A stretch of 64,000 nt of DNA from Plakobranchus ocellatus. Taxonomy: Eukaryota > Mollusca > Gastropoda > Plakobranchidae. The position numbers were made by a program, and so were the translations under genes. The stretch is taken from assembly GCA_019648995.1 (NCBI GenBank), contig BLXT01008059.1, positions 187,577-251,576 of the forward strand. The letters run 5' to 3'. This document shows positions 1-13,538 of the stretch, piece after piece; the stretch's first letter is position 1, and each line of letters starts with the position of its first letter. The notes under the pieces were generated by a model. It ran no database searches. It was not told where the DNA came from and saw only the letters and a program-made list of their open reading frames with translations.

Positions 1-58
<58 letters not shown>

Positions 59-80
59 GTAATAATAATGATGATAATAA
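1..80. repeat. (AAT)n microsatellite
   Basis: Pure AAT repeat to about base 58, then imperfect AAT/GAT to about 85. Confidence 0.95.
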
Positions 81-99
81 TGATTGTCACAGACACCAG

Positions 100-580
100 A
101 AATAAAAGGTTGATAATACCTCTGATGTAGGACGTTGAGTTCTTTAGATCTATATAGACCTAGCTGAAAAATAATGGAACTCTGGAGATTGTCAGAAAAC
201 GTAAAAAACTGAGTTTATTTAACTCAACAGCAGGAAATCAAATCAAACAATATTCACATAGGCCGTCGATAAGAAAACTAGATCTAGCTTTAAAAAATCT
301 GCGTAATCGCTATACAATGATCTTACTGCAATCTCTATAATCTCTGTGATCTCTAAAAACTATGAGTACTCTCTCTATGAACTTTCTGCCTACTCTGTGT
401 CTTCTCTGTGTGATCTCTGTGTTATACTGGTATATCTCTGTGTCTCTCTTTCACCAATCTTCTCCCGGTATTTATACCTTTTTCAAAAGAAAACTCTACA
501 AATTTCTGGAAATCTATCCCATAATGCAAGCGTAGAATGTTCGAAAATATAGATCTAGAACATTACATCATAATCCTAAA
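100..580 (-). mobile_element. Possible solo or end LTR, minus strand
   Basis: Read on the minus strand, this stretch shows LTR-like order: a start near TGTAATGTTCTAG, a TATA-like ggtataaataccggg, a later aataaa-type signal, and a primer-site-like tggtgtctgtgacaa just past its end. The element body would lie beyond base 1, after the microsatellite. No second copy is visible, so this rests on layout alone. Confidence 0.3.
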
Positions 581-770
581 ATAACATAAAAGCAGTCTTC
601 AAAAAGACATTAGGAAAACCCCTGGGCTAAAAATAGAACATGAGTCACGTTCGCTTACATAATGAATTCTCCTTCGCTTTGCATAAATTAACTCTCCTAA
701 ACTGGTTCTTTCTAGAACTCTCGAGTTGACGTGCGTTCAATAATAAACCCTAAGTCTAGTTTTTGTTACA

Positions 771-776
771 ATGATG

Positions 777-852
<76 letters not shown>

Positions 853-928
853 TAATAATAATAATAATGATAATGATGATGATGATGTTAATGATGATGA
901 TGATGATGATGACGATAATAATAAGCAT
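771..928. repeat. (AAT)n/(GAT)n microsatellite
   Basis: About 150 bp of AAT units grading into GAT units. It gives spurious poly-Asn and poly-Ile reading frames on the two strands. Confidence 0.95.
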
Positions 929-1018
929 CATTTAGGTTTTTGGCCGACTATGAAATAAAAAGTAAAATCAATTAGCAAAAAAGGACTTTTTGTGAGAGAC
1001 GGGACGCACAAAAGGAAA

Positions 1019-2892
1019 TGTTAGTCTTTTTGAAGTGAAAGCCCTGCTCTTATGTAATGGTAAGGTATCAGTAAACTACTATATTGTCCAGACAATCCTT
1101 GAGTCAAGTCATTGTTTTATCATGCTATACAAAACATTGGGATAACTTGGTCAATAACAAACTCTGGAACATAACATGGTGCCGCACACTCGAGGATTTA
1201 AAAGAGGAAGAAAGAGCTTGTTTGGAGAAAAGCAAGACGCACCAACTCTAAGTTCAGGAAAGAAAAAAACAGAACTTTGTAAAACTAAACTCTTACTTGA
1301 GAGCGGCACCATTGAAAAACCCTCCATCTTCAGCTGGACCCCTGATGGGCAGGAAACTCAAAATGAAACTGCCAATAGCTAGCAAACTGTTGAGGCCCAA
1401 GAAACAACCCCCGCAGTTATATCAAAAACACCATGCGTAAGTCCCAGGCCGATCAACAGAAATACTACAACCATGGTACAAAGAGTTTACGACGGTTGAA
1501 AACTGGTGAGTCAGTCTTCGTGAGGAATCTTGAGAACAAAAAGTGGAGACCAGCTGAAGTCATTGGCAATCTATCAGAGTTTTGCTGATACATGGTGCAA
1601 ATGTCAGGAGGTATCTAACAGAAATCACCGTACATCCTGACGAGACAAACAAGATCAATTACACTGATCTCACCCCTAAAAGACCTCCAAATGAAACACC
1701 TTTGAATAGAACTTCTCGCTCTGTTAGAGTGATCAAAACTCCCGCGAGATATATAGACACCTGACACTTTATGTGTGTAAGTTGTAGTTAGGCCATATTC
1801 TTCCAAGCCCTCACTATTATTAGTAAGCTGTGTTGTTACTGATTATAGTATGGAGCAAATAAGAACCTTCAAATAAACTTAGATTAAGTTTTGCATTACT
1901 ACAGTGTACTATAATAATAGAATTAATACTATTCGTCGTTACAGTCATTTTTAATCATTTCTTTTTATTGTCTTAGAATGGGGCACAATAATGCCCTGGG
2001 CATGCCAATCATATTACCCTTAATGTGTCTTCATGCATTAGAATGGGCAACGACAAAGCCCTCAAAAGTGAATGCTAAAAGTACAATGCAGGTCTCTTTT
2101 TCTTTGCCTCCATGCATTTACCATTTCATCAGTGAACTGTACATGTAAAGACTATTGCAGAGTTTGATGAAAAAATCACGGGTGTTTCTGATCCCATGGC
2201 CTGAAGTTGCGGCGTGTACAAGTATTACAGTTTGAGCCTGCTTTTTTTTTTATATACAAGTAAATACAATGCGATGAAATTTTACACTCATTTGTATTCT
2301 TTAGAAAACACAAAACCTAAATTGATTTATTCAGTTTGATGAAACAGAAATCAATTGCCGTTTCTTAGCTTTATAAGTGTTTTATCTGTGATTTTGATTT
2401 AATTTTTTTTTTCTGTTTCGGTCTGTCTGTGTCGGTCATATCTTGTTTCATTGTTTACAATAACTATGTATGAGTAGCCAAAACAAAAAATGGAAAAGAA
2501 ACTTACCTTTATGTTGCATTGTCAGACTTATTAAGTTAAAAGAAAGATTTATTAGCTTTATATTAAAAGCATTCATGTATTAAGTCTCTTTTATCAAATT
2601 TCCCTCGAAAAATAATTTTTTTTTTGTACAAAAGTGAAGGAAGATATTAGTGTTAGATGAAATACCTCATTATATTCTTTATGTCAGCATGTTCTGTTTT
2701 TGAAGATGAGGGGAGATGTTACATAACTATGTATTCATAATGGTATGAAGTGTGATGCATATTGTACTCTCTTATGTAACGTATCAATAAAGTACTTTCT
2801 TCTTCAGGCAGTCCTCTAGTCAGGCCATTGTTGTATCGTCCTATACAAATCATTGTGAAAACTAGGTCATCAATAAACTCTGGACCATAATA
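1019..2892 (+). mobile_element. Ty3/Gypsy LTR retrotransposon remnant
   Basis: Fossil element beyond the last visible CFAP47 exon. The parts are a 5' LTR (about 1019-1176), a primer-binding-site-like tggtgccgcacactcgagg directly after it, a remnant of the integrase/pol C-terminus (about 1430-1765, with a YYNHGTKSLRRL-type stretch and a WRPAEV motif typical of Gypsy), a polypurine tract (about 2701-2714) and a 3' LTR (about 2715-2892). The LTRs are short (about 160-178 bp) and agree at roughly three quarters of positions over their 3' halves by eye, so the copy is old. It is broken: most of the internal region is missing. Confidence 0.7.
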
Positions 2893-3233
2893 ATGATCAA
2901 GTCAAAAGTATATTTCAACCATTTGTTGATAATTTTTCACAGACAGTGATGTTACGGATGCTGGAGGCAGAGTACTTGTAAACTACCTTGGAGCGGTGGA
3001 CTAGATTATAGGCCTATGCTATAATGTATCCATCTTTGAGGCAGAAAGCCTTGTTTGGGATCTTTGATTTAATTTTAGTCATATCATTACTGGTTTATGC
3101 TTGCAGACGTACTTATTGAGCTTGTTTAAGTGGAACCAAGATATCTGGTGCTTTTGTTTAAACAAGACTAGATAGTAAGGTAAAGAAGAAAAAAAAATCA
3201 GATCTTGACAAAAATTTTATATTAAGCACTCAC
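2893..3233. other. Intron sequence, nothing recognised
   Basis: Between the Gypsy remnant and CFAP47 exon 47; no exon, repeat or signal recognised. Confidence 0.6.
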
Positions 3234-3439
3234 AATGGGGATACCCTGAGTAATGGACTGGTGAACAGGGGCAGTGAACTCCAGCTCTGCAGTGCTGCCC
3301 TCTGGGTTAACTGTGCACTCTATACGGTAGACACGAATGTCATCATTAGACCTTAACGTGATGGTGGCAGGATAGTGGCCTGGGTCTTTGGCCTTAAACT
3401 GGACAGGCAGCTCAGCAACACCATCCGCTAAGTTTACTT
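3234..3439 (-). CDS. CFAP47: CFAP47 exon 47 (last visible)
   Basis: Residues 2379-2447, EVNLADGVAELPVQFKA to ITQGIPI; phase 1 in, 0 out. Ends at a strong donor gtgagt, so the gene continues past base 1; I found no further exon in 1-3233. Confidence 0.93.
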
Positions 3440-4924
3440 CTGGGTAACAAAGAGCGATCAGTATGTTTGAGTAGCTTGACAAATATTGTCAGTAGGTTAA
3501 AATATGGGGAAGAAATGATCTACTCCATGCTTATGCTCACCATGAATTTTATGTCTTCATGACAATTCTACACATAACCAGAATGGTATTGCACCGATGA
3601 AGGAAATTTTGAAAGAAGATATGTATTTTAAATGCTTACTAGAGGTGAGGATGATATCTTTAAATAGATTAGATATAGCTTTACAACTTGCACCTTTAGG
3701 CACCCTGGTTCCAGCAGGCACACTGTGTCTTCGAGCATCTAATGGACTTGGCATCACTAGCATGTCTGGTACCTTGAAAAAGGGAGAGTCGACTTCCACT
3801 CGATACACATCAGCCACAGGACCCACACCCTAAATCATACAAAAAGACATCTTCTTTTTTTGTATACTTACTAAATTAGAATTGTTCTTTTCCACCTATC
3901 CCATCTGATAATTCTTTAAAATATATCAAGACCTGAACAAAAAAAATATAAACAGATTGACTGCAGTTTATAAGTTTTCAATTAGTGATTAAAAGATCGC
4001 TTTTTAGAAAGAAAAAGAATGAGATCAAGATCATATAGTGTGACTTTTAACATACTTTCACATCAAACTATAGCATACACCCTCTCAAGTACTGTCTATC
4101 CAAAAATGCTGAAACAGAAAGGGGAAAACTTCACAACAATTTTATCTTGAAAAGTTAAAAAATTATTACTTTTCCTCTTTGGAAAAAAACTTTTTTCTAC
4201 CTTTTTTTTTCTTTTCATATTGTGCAACCTCTCACTACTGCGTCCACAATCTCTCTTTACATTTGAAAATAGGTTTTTCAAATTTTTTTTTAGCCTGCAA
4301 TTCTAGTATATCGAAATGTTTGCACAGCTCCTCAGAAATTTTTTTTTTCATTGTGTCTGAAATTCAGTCCTTTGAGTGCCAACATTTTTTTTAAAATAGA
4401 CCTATTAAAGTAGCCTTTTGCATCATCCTACCACAGAGCATCTTTGAAGTCTAGTTTATCAGTCATCAAAAGCAGAAAACTTTTATTTTTAATGCGTTTT
4501 ATTTTTTGGGAAAGGGACATTTCTGCCATTGATTTGAAGAGCCTCATGGCCTCACCTTAGCCATAGTGACAGCTGCAGAGGGGTTGTTGGAGAGATTCTT
4601 GACCGTCTGAGATGTCACACTACAGCTCATAATAGTTCCAGTCACCTGACGTCGTTGCACCTCAACATCACCCATTTGCTACAGAAGAGATAAGGTAGAA
4701 ATCATGATAATGCAACTAATGCCTATCTTGGTTTTTTTTTAACTGGTGAATTTAAATCTACTTTGAGAAAAAACTTCAAATGATAATGAATTTTTGTTGT
4801 TTCTTGGAGGTTCAGATTTCAACAAGAAAATTTGCTTTTCTTGTTATAAATTTATCTGATATTATAAAATAGTTTACTACTGTCTACCTATGAAATCTTT
4901 TTTTTTTCATTGAAAATAAATGTA

Positions 4925-4965
<41 letters not shown>

Positions 4966-7900
4966 TTTGGACTTGGAAATTCTATCCAAACTGCTCCAAA
5001 ACCACGGTATGTAGAGCTGAGCATCAAAGTTTTCAAAGAACGTAAATATTGATTTAGCTTAGAAACTAATAAACCAGAACTTTCTTATTTCATCTTATTT
5101 TTTTTTAGAATTAAGAAATCAACTGTTTACTTATTCCAAATCCAATTTTAGAAAATGGTTTTGGACCTATTTCTTTCATTTGCAAATAAAACAAGATATG
5201 CACAAAAAAAAACCACACATAACTATACCCCAATTGTTGAGGAAAAGTGTACAAATGGAAAATGATCTTGATTGAGATAGGATTTGGAATCCTTGGTACC
5301 CAATTCAACAGAAGCATTTGTGTGATGCAGGAGTATAGTGTAATTTATTTAACTGAGCGTGCCTGTTTGGTGTGCATGTGTGTGTATCTGCTGGAGTAAG
5401 AAAAAAGGGGGTTGGAGTCGGAAAGCAGTAAAAAGGAAAATAACAGTATAGTTAAGGTTGGACAAATCACAATCGTGTTAATCAGCAGCTCACGGTAACT
5501 AACTACTCAACTTTCACAGAGCAAAATCCCATTAGCACGGGCGTTTCTCCCCTCACTAGGGTCAGGTAATGGTCAGTGAGGGGCCACAGGTCATAAAATT
5601 TTACCTGCGCTGCTTAGAATGGCATTGCAGTGTCTGATTGAAATTTTACATTTTATCACAAATTTGAAATTGTTGAAACGAGAACTCAGTAGAGTGTAAT
5701 CTTTTTTGTCAATTATGAAGCATGCAGTAGAAAATAAGCCATTTTTGCTGATGCAATTTATGATGTCATGTCTTTTTTTGTGTGTTGTTGTCATTTACTC
5801 ACAAGCGCTTGAAAACGGGCAGTTAAGTTCATCTGATAGGGAAAGAAACGTGCTTGTTTAAAATTTTTATAACTTTTAAATGCAGCTTGCGATTGTCTTA
5901 GAATATGTATCAATGAAAGACTAAAAAATTGGGATTAGAATGCTGTAATATAACAGGAGAAGGTCAGTAGGTGGTTTGATTCAGACACACTTTTGAAAGA
6001 TGCGGCAGTCAGCGTGATAATCGGAATGTGTGGGGATTAATTGGACTCAGATGTTCGTTTGTCTTGTGTTTGCAGGTGCCTTTCAAATGTCTGAATAAAG
6101 TTGTTGATAGAAGACATTTGTTTTGCGGCATGTTAACAAAGTGATTGATCGGTGGAGGTGAGAGCGTAGAGTGTAAATAGCAAATAAATCCTACACAAAG
6201 TGGTTTGCCTCAACTGGTTTTTTACTCTTCGTAAATGTATGAAAGAGATTTGTCAATCTGTGTTTGGGAGGTCTTGGGTGCAGCACAAAACTTGTGGGCT
6301 CTGGGGTGGTCTATAAAATCAATTTCTTTATTGTGAAAGACATTTTTGTTCTTTCATGATGCAAACCTCTTGCTCTGTGTTCTATTTTGACTGTCGTAGA
6401 ATGGAATATATCCTCTCCTTGTTCACCATTAAAGTGTGTACCAAATCTGTGTGCCCTCATGCAGTTACACAGTGTATTCACACAGCATTGCATTTATCTC
6501 CAACTTGTGATGCTTTTACTTTCCTTATTTGTTCTGGATTTAAGCACTGTCTAGCAACTGCCTGCATAAGTTCTGTAATCTATCAATATGTTTCTTGTGT
6601 AAGTGATTTATATGATGCGTGGTCAACTACAAAAATGAAAGGAAACACATATAAACTACAAATGCTAAATACATGGCAAGCGTATTGATCAGGGAAAGCT
6701 TTACATTATATATTTTAATTAAGGCACATAAAATATTATTTGTTTTTCCCTGCACCTTTTCTATTATTTGATCGACCCGCATTAATTAATATGATAAGTG
6801 TAGAGTGTTAGTTTTCTGAACTTTTGCAATTCCTCTTGACTTTCATTAATTTAATTTTATTATTATTATTTCAGTAATAAAGGTATGTTGGATTCATTTC
6901 ATTGGCACAGTTTGTTACATAAGTTAACAAATACTGGAACCTCCGCTCTGAAGAATTATGCTATTAATTTATCTATAAATTGACCAAAAAATATATTCAT
7001 TAGCAGCTTTAATTTGAGCATTTGAATTCAATTTGTAGAAACATAAGTTTAAAGCAGCTGAGCTCTTTCACTTTTTTACATTTTAGATTTCTGTTTACGG
7101 ATTGAAACTGTTATCTTAAATGGATTTTAAAAAAATAAGCTAGAGTAAAATTGCAGGCTATAAATACTGACAAGGAAGCATTAATTAATGCACTCACTTA
7201 TTAAAAAATTTCTGAAATCACAATCAAGACTTGATGAAAAGGTGTTGATAAAATTTGTACTTCCCAACGGATTTCAATGAAATAAAGACCAAAATAAAGT
7301 AGGAAAATTGAAGAACAAGGACATAAGACAAATATTAATATCCACTTCATAGTTTAAATGTTACAAAAGAAGGAAAATAGAACCTAGAATAACCCCTTCT
7401 CATCAGACCAGTTATCTCCCCTTGCTTCCCTCATGGGAAGGATCATATATCAGCAGGTCTCAGGGTGAGCGGTACCTGGGCTTCTCTTTTTGGGTGCTTA
7501 TCAGTGGGACTTTCTCGCACCTTGCGCTGCTAAAGGCAACATATAGAGGAAAACTAAACGTACAGTTTTGTGGTGGTTTTCATTGCCGTGTGCTAGATTA
7601 CATCTAGTCCAAAACAAGGAACATGGCTTTTTTTTAGCAGAATCTACAGATGAATTAAATTGGTGAATGAAATTAAAAAAATTTTTTTTTAGGCATGTAG
7701 AAAAAAATGCATCTCAAAAAATTTGCTACCCAGAAAGAAAGGACAAGGAGACATTCTTCATCAGAGGCAAAAATATACCTATATCTTATTCTGCAGTGAA
7801 TTCTCTTTCTTTCTCTCTCTGCATGTGTGTGTGTGTGTGTGTGTTGGTGTACAAGCATACCTGCTGAGCAGCTATAATGAGTGCTCTCTCCTTCACCATG

Positions 7901-10900
7901 TTTGTGACAGGGATCAGCAAAGACTCCTTCAGAGTTACGCCAGACTCACATTTCCAATATATGATGCTTTCATCTCCTCCATAATGGCCTTTCCCACTTC
8001 CTGCAAATTGTCGATGGGTATACACATTACAGAACATAAATATTTCAAAATTTAAACTAAAAAACTGAAAAAATATTTGGGGGGGGGGGGGGGGGGGGGG
8101 GGGNNAAAGTATGAATCTAAGTGGAGTTTTTTAATCCAATAATTTCTAAATGGAAAGATCAATTATTTTGCTATGTTTTTATATCAGTAAGATCAGTTCT
8201 AAATGATTTTACCAATTTTTAATTAACATTCATTTGGCCTTACAAAATTAGTGTTTTTGCATTTTGAGAGTGAAAAATTAATAAAAATTTTTTGTTTTGC
8301 TGTTTTTTAATAGTTTCTTCATATAGAACTAGACATAAAAAAGCAACAAGATTTTTTCACAGTTTACACAATGTCAAGACTACATTTTTTTTTTTTGCCG
8401 CTCTCTTTTAGTGAAAGAGGAAAATGTCACAGTATTTAAAAAGCAGATTTTCACAACAGTTTACACTATCTCTTCTACATTCACATTCAAATTATTTAAT
8501 CAATAAATGTATAATAGACTAGCAGGTTAATCACAATAAGTAACAAAATAAAATAAATCATGATATTCTTTGCCACTATCCTTAGTTTAAATAGTTTTTT
8601 TTTTCAAAAACAATTTCAAACATGTATGCTATCACGATAAAGCAAGCCTAAAAAATATTCAATAAATAGTCAAAGATACTCTTCAAAAATTGTCACATTG
8701 GCATCTTAATTTTGATTGTTTTCATGTTTAGCAGTTTAAATCCAATATATCGAATTTTAAGCTTTATGATAATGAGGCATATATAATTTATAATTAGCAG
8801 AATATATACCTGCAGCAGCTGCACTGCTAATTCGGACACTGCGCTTGTTTGGTACATAAGGAAGATAACTGGGCAGAGGCTCAAGGGCTTTAGCCTCAAT
8901 AGAGTAGAGAAACTCCCCAATCTTTTCATTTAGGAAGATAACAGAGCACTGGCGCTCTCCAATATGGAAAGGTAAAAAGTCTACTTCCACCTCAGTCATG
9001 ACATTAGGTTGAAGATTCACTGTTCTCATAGGTGTGTGGAAGGCCATCAATGTTGGAATCTGGCCTGTGTTTACACAGAACAGGATGATTAAAAATTGTA
9101 TTTAAGATTGACCACACAAAAGCAGAATTAAAATCCGACTGGGAGGAGCATTAACATTTTGATAGAGGTCCAAATATTGTGATGAATATTTTCATAAGTA
9201 ATTACTATCACATTGCTAATTGTATTTTCATTTTAATTATATGTAGCGCATACAGCCTGCCACTAACAGGTGGGATCACAGTTTTGGCATGTTTCTTCTT
9301 AGTTTTCTCAAAGCTCTCACAAAATGTAAAACACCAGAATCTTTTTTATACAGCAGATTTCTTTTTCAATTAATTTTTTTTTTTAATGCACATAAATCTA
9401 TGTCAGATTCTGTTTATATTACAGAAGCACTAGATATCCTTAGTGAGTTGAGACCTTTGAAAAAACAAAGATATGATGCATCTCAAGAAGAAAAAAATAT
9501 AATGAATCATCTTTGGCTGGCTCCTTGATATAGCTTTATTTATAAATTGGGCCGGCAAATTTGGTGTTGTTTTGTACATGACTCAATGCTTTATTGATGA
9601 TAAAACTATCTAGGCTACATTGATACAATTTCCAAGCTGTTTAAAGAAAAATTTGCTACAAATTCATCTTTCTGGTTCAAATAAAATGCGAGGTGTAAGA
9701 CAATAAATTCATAATTTTTATTTTCTTTATCTTTAATGGGTCAGAAAAACAAGCACACACCTTGGGAAAAATAAACTATATGCATGTACATTGTAATATA
9801 CTTTGGGCAAAGGATGATTCAAGGATATAATATACTCACTGTTCTTCTGTTCTTGCTGCTCCAGTATGCGGTTCATTGGAATAACTTCTGGTGGAGTGTC
9901 AGGCCGCTTGCGCCCATTATTGATCTTTGAACGTGTAGTCTTAAGAGTGCATGTAATCATACAATATGTAAATAAAAGAATTCAACTGTACCAAAATTAT
10001 GAATGAATATTTCAAGCCAAGTTTTATGCAAAGAACAAATAAAAGGATATTTATGAATCTGCAGCAATATGATGCCTTTTCAATGAAAAATTCTTACCAA
10101 AACAAAAAAAAAAATTATATTACGCTGGTAAAACAATAAGCATTGAAAAATTGTTACTAATTTCTTACTCTCTTCTCAAGCAATTTTTAACTACTATCGT
10201 TTCTTCTTTTTTTTTTCAATATAGCTGAACAGAGTGATTCATCCACCTTCATGAACCAAGAACAAGTTGACAGTTTCAAAAAAATTGCTGTTTATAAGAT
10301 TGTAAGTGATGCATCGTTAAGAAGCTTGTTAGGTACTAGTTTTTTGCTTGTTTAGGTTCTTTTTTTTATCACACATTCAACATAGTTTTTTTTAATGCTT
10401 TTTCTAAGTTTTTCGTCAAAAGAACATGAAAAAGTGTTTGTCCTTTCTTTAGCTTGACATAGAGGGACACAGGTACTTTTTTTTTCAACATCTTGCCCAG
10501 TACTTCTTTCTTTTAATATTTTGAATAAAAATCCCCAGTATTAGCCTTAAGTTAAGATAGCCACATACTTTGCTTTTAGTTTTGAGAAGAGAGGAAGAAT
10601 GGGTAGTTGCATCAGCTGCTGGATTTACATTGGATTCTATGAGGACAATGCGAAACTCTCCACCCTCTGCAAATGGATTGATCACATCCAGCATGACACG
10701 TTCAAGCTCGTAACACGGGGATTCCACCTTCACAGTAGACTAGAACAGAGTACAGAAGAGTGAAACAATGTTGTAGATGTCGATTTCAAACGTTTTTATT
10801 CATGACTATTGTGAAAAGATGACGCTTTTCTTTTTTTAATAATTCAACTATAGCTGCATAGAACAAATACTTTGAAATTTCAAAAGGAAAGATATACAAA

Positions 10901-13496
10901 AAGACCCAGAAAATAAGAGAGGCAAATAATTTGCAAATGAAATGTAGTTCTGACATCTTATTGCATTTTAAGTTCGGCTTAGCAAAGACAATTGCAAAAA
11001 ACATACAGTTACTTCCATAGTCGAAAAGAAACTAGACATAAGAGGCTCTGTTCGGAAACAAGGCCTAAATAGATACATAATATTTCCTAAAGTAGATGTT
11101 TTATGAAGGCCACAAAGTTGCTCATTTCTTTCTTTACATAATTTGAGGATGATCAGTTACTCTAATATATGTATATATAATGTAAATTATTATATATGAT
11201 TGAGAATTAAGATTATTAGATTTTAAAATGTGTGAAGTTGTTGCAGAGAACACATTAGAATAAGCAAGTTGATTTAAAGATGACAATATGTTTTATGTAA
11301 ATTGATTCATTTTTTTAACCTGTGAAAAAAAAGCTCATGCTTTTTGCATAATCAAACGAATTGAAAAACTTTAATTTGCATAAAGCCTAAACTTATCTTG
11401 AAAAATAATTTTTAAAATAATAATGTGAGGATAGAATGGATCAAGGGTACAAATTTAAAACCAATACAAATGCAAGACTAAATGTCTATATTTGTATTGA
11501 TATTTTATGTGATTCAAACAAAAAAAAATTGAGGCCATGCATTGAAAGGTCAATGCAGTCAGTGTCATAAAAAGTATTTTACGTTTTCACGTGACTTCTG
11601 TTAAAAAAAAACACTTTCTATTTAAAAGATCAATAGTGTAAAAAAAAAAAAAAGGTAAAGCACAAGAAAAGAAACTCTCACAAAGGATCAAGAGTATGTA
11701 ACATCTAGTACGTAAGCATTGGCTGCCTGAGAATTTGATGCGCCCTTCTAAGTTTTGAATAATGATTTTGAATGAGCTATGCATTTCTGGCATGACGATC
11801 TTTATCTTTGATATTATCAATAATTTAAAAATTTCTTTATCTGTAATAAGCCTCAGATTCTATTGCCTTTATCTCTTCCAAAGTGAAAACAATCAAAGCC
11901 ATAGTAAAAGAATGCATATTGGTAACTGAGTTGGTTATATCGTGTAGCAAGCAAAATTGAAACCTTTAAAGGCTCTTTCTTTAGAGCAAAGTTAAAAAAA
12001 AAAAAAAAAAAAAAGAATGTTTAAGTGACAGAGTAAATGAACTAATGATGATTTTCACACCAGTATTAAGATTTATCATTATGAATCATACAATTGTCAT
12101 GGATAAATTGACATATATGTTAATTGTTTTGTTATGTATGAAAATGAAGGCATGAGTAAGAAGTTTGACTAAAAAGCAAAAAAAACCACTCTTTGTTGCT
12201 CATAAAGGATGTTATATCCAAATAGCACCTGCATTTCTCTCTGTTATGATCAACTGAATATCCTAAGGATAAAAACAGCCTCTGAAAAATTTTAAGCTTT
12301 CATAGGAAAAAGAAAGGAATTTTCTTTAAATAACATGTTATACATGTCTGTTTCATCTTCCATGACTTGGAAAATTTATCTAGCTCTTAAGATGAATGAT
12401 TCAAGACTTTGAACTATGACAATAATAAAATGTCCTTCATATATAGGATGGATAAAGCATTTTCTTTTTTTATTTAATTTTTTTTTAAAATGCATCCACA
12501 AAAAAGATCATCTCAACTTTCATACCAGGGCTGTTTTTCCTGTTTCATTTTTGGTTTTTTTTCACCATAAAATGTAAAGCATTAGGCAGCTGATTTTTCA
12601 GATTGAACAAAGTGCTAGCAAAGCCCAAAGACACCAAAACACATCGTGAGGAAAACTGAACTGTTGATCGATATTTTTTCATTTTTTTATCAATTACCTG
12701 GTCAAGGCCTTTCTTCTGTAAATTTAAAGCAGAAAACCCAAAAAATGCAAAATATTGCCAAATGCATAAGTGTACTTTAAAAAAAAAATCAGAATTTTTT
12801 TTTCAATTGGTTAGTTACAAGGGATAATGATGGTTTGAGCTCAAGGTTAAGATGAAGAAAAGAGGCTCTTTTACAACCAAAAAAAACACATAAAGATCAA
12901 GAAATTAAACTGTCACATATAGATTTGTACACAGTATTATGAAGAAATAAAACAAAAAAGAAAAAAAAAGATTTTTTAGTCTGAAATCAATCATGTATGT
13001 TGCCTAAATCCACACATTACTCTAAAAATTGGCTTGCCTTAACACAGACAGTTTAGGAGTTTTGCAAATGAAGCAATGGGGCTTCATAATAAATATTCTG
13101 TCCACATCATAAGCAGAAAAGACAATTGAATTAGTAAAGGGATAAGGAAGCATAATGATCACAATTTACTAAGCACATAGCCGACCTGCCAATATAATTT
13201 GATCACCACTTTCAATTGTATAAAATTGCTAGTATTGAGTCTACATTAGAAACCCACAAGAAAGAAACGCACATATTTACAAAAAGGAGAAAAGGACTAT
13301 GTCGCTATTGCTGAGACTTTCTACCAAAACAAATTGTAATCCAAAATTTTTCAAAATAGAAATTCATGTCAAACAAGCTCAATGGGGATAATGTTCTATT
13401 GGTGTTGTGTCGCTCATTATACCCTCACATACTCATATCTGCAGAAAGTCAAGGATCAACATGCTTATTGCCCTATCCGTATAAGTACCTTCACTT

Positions 13497-13538
<42 letters not shown>

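Larger units (their letters stand above)
4679..7860. other. CFAP47 intron 44, no gene seen
   Basis: 3.2-kb intron. Contains a (CT)(AT) microsatellite at 4925-4965, a 9-bp perfect inverted repeat (5549-5557 with 5575-5583) and a (TG) array at 7822-7844. The stretch 5330-6700 looks less AT-rich than its neighbours and may hold an unrecognised old repeat. Confidence 0.6.

Noticed and set aside
731-958. Poly-Asn/Asp protein frame
   Set aside because: AAT/GAT microsatellite, not a gene.
6356-6688. 110-codon plus-strand frame in CFAP47 intron 44
   Set aside because: No recognisable domain, no splice partners or promoter; such length is expected by chance in 64 kb.
7400-7600. Possible extra CFAP47 exon or SINE in intron 44
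   Set aside because: Less AT-rich than its flanks, but no frame with acceptable splice sites joins exons 44 and 45, which already match in phase, and no pol III boxes are seen.
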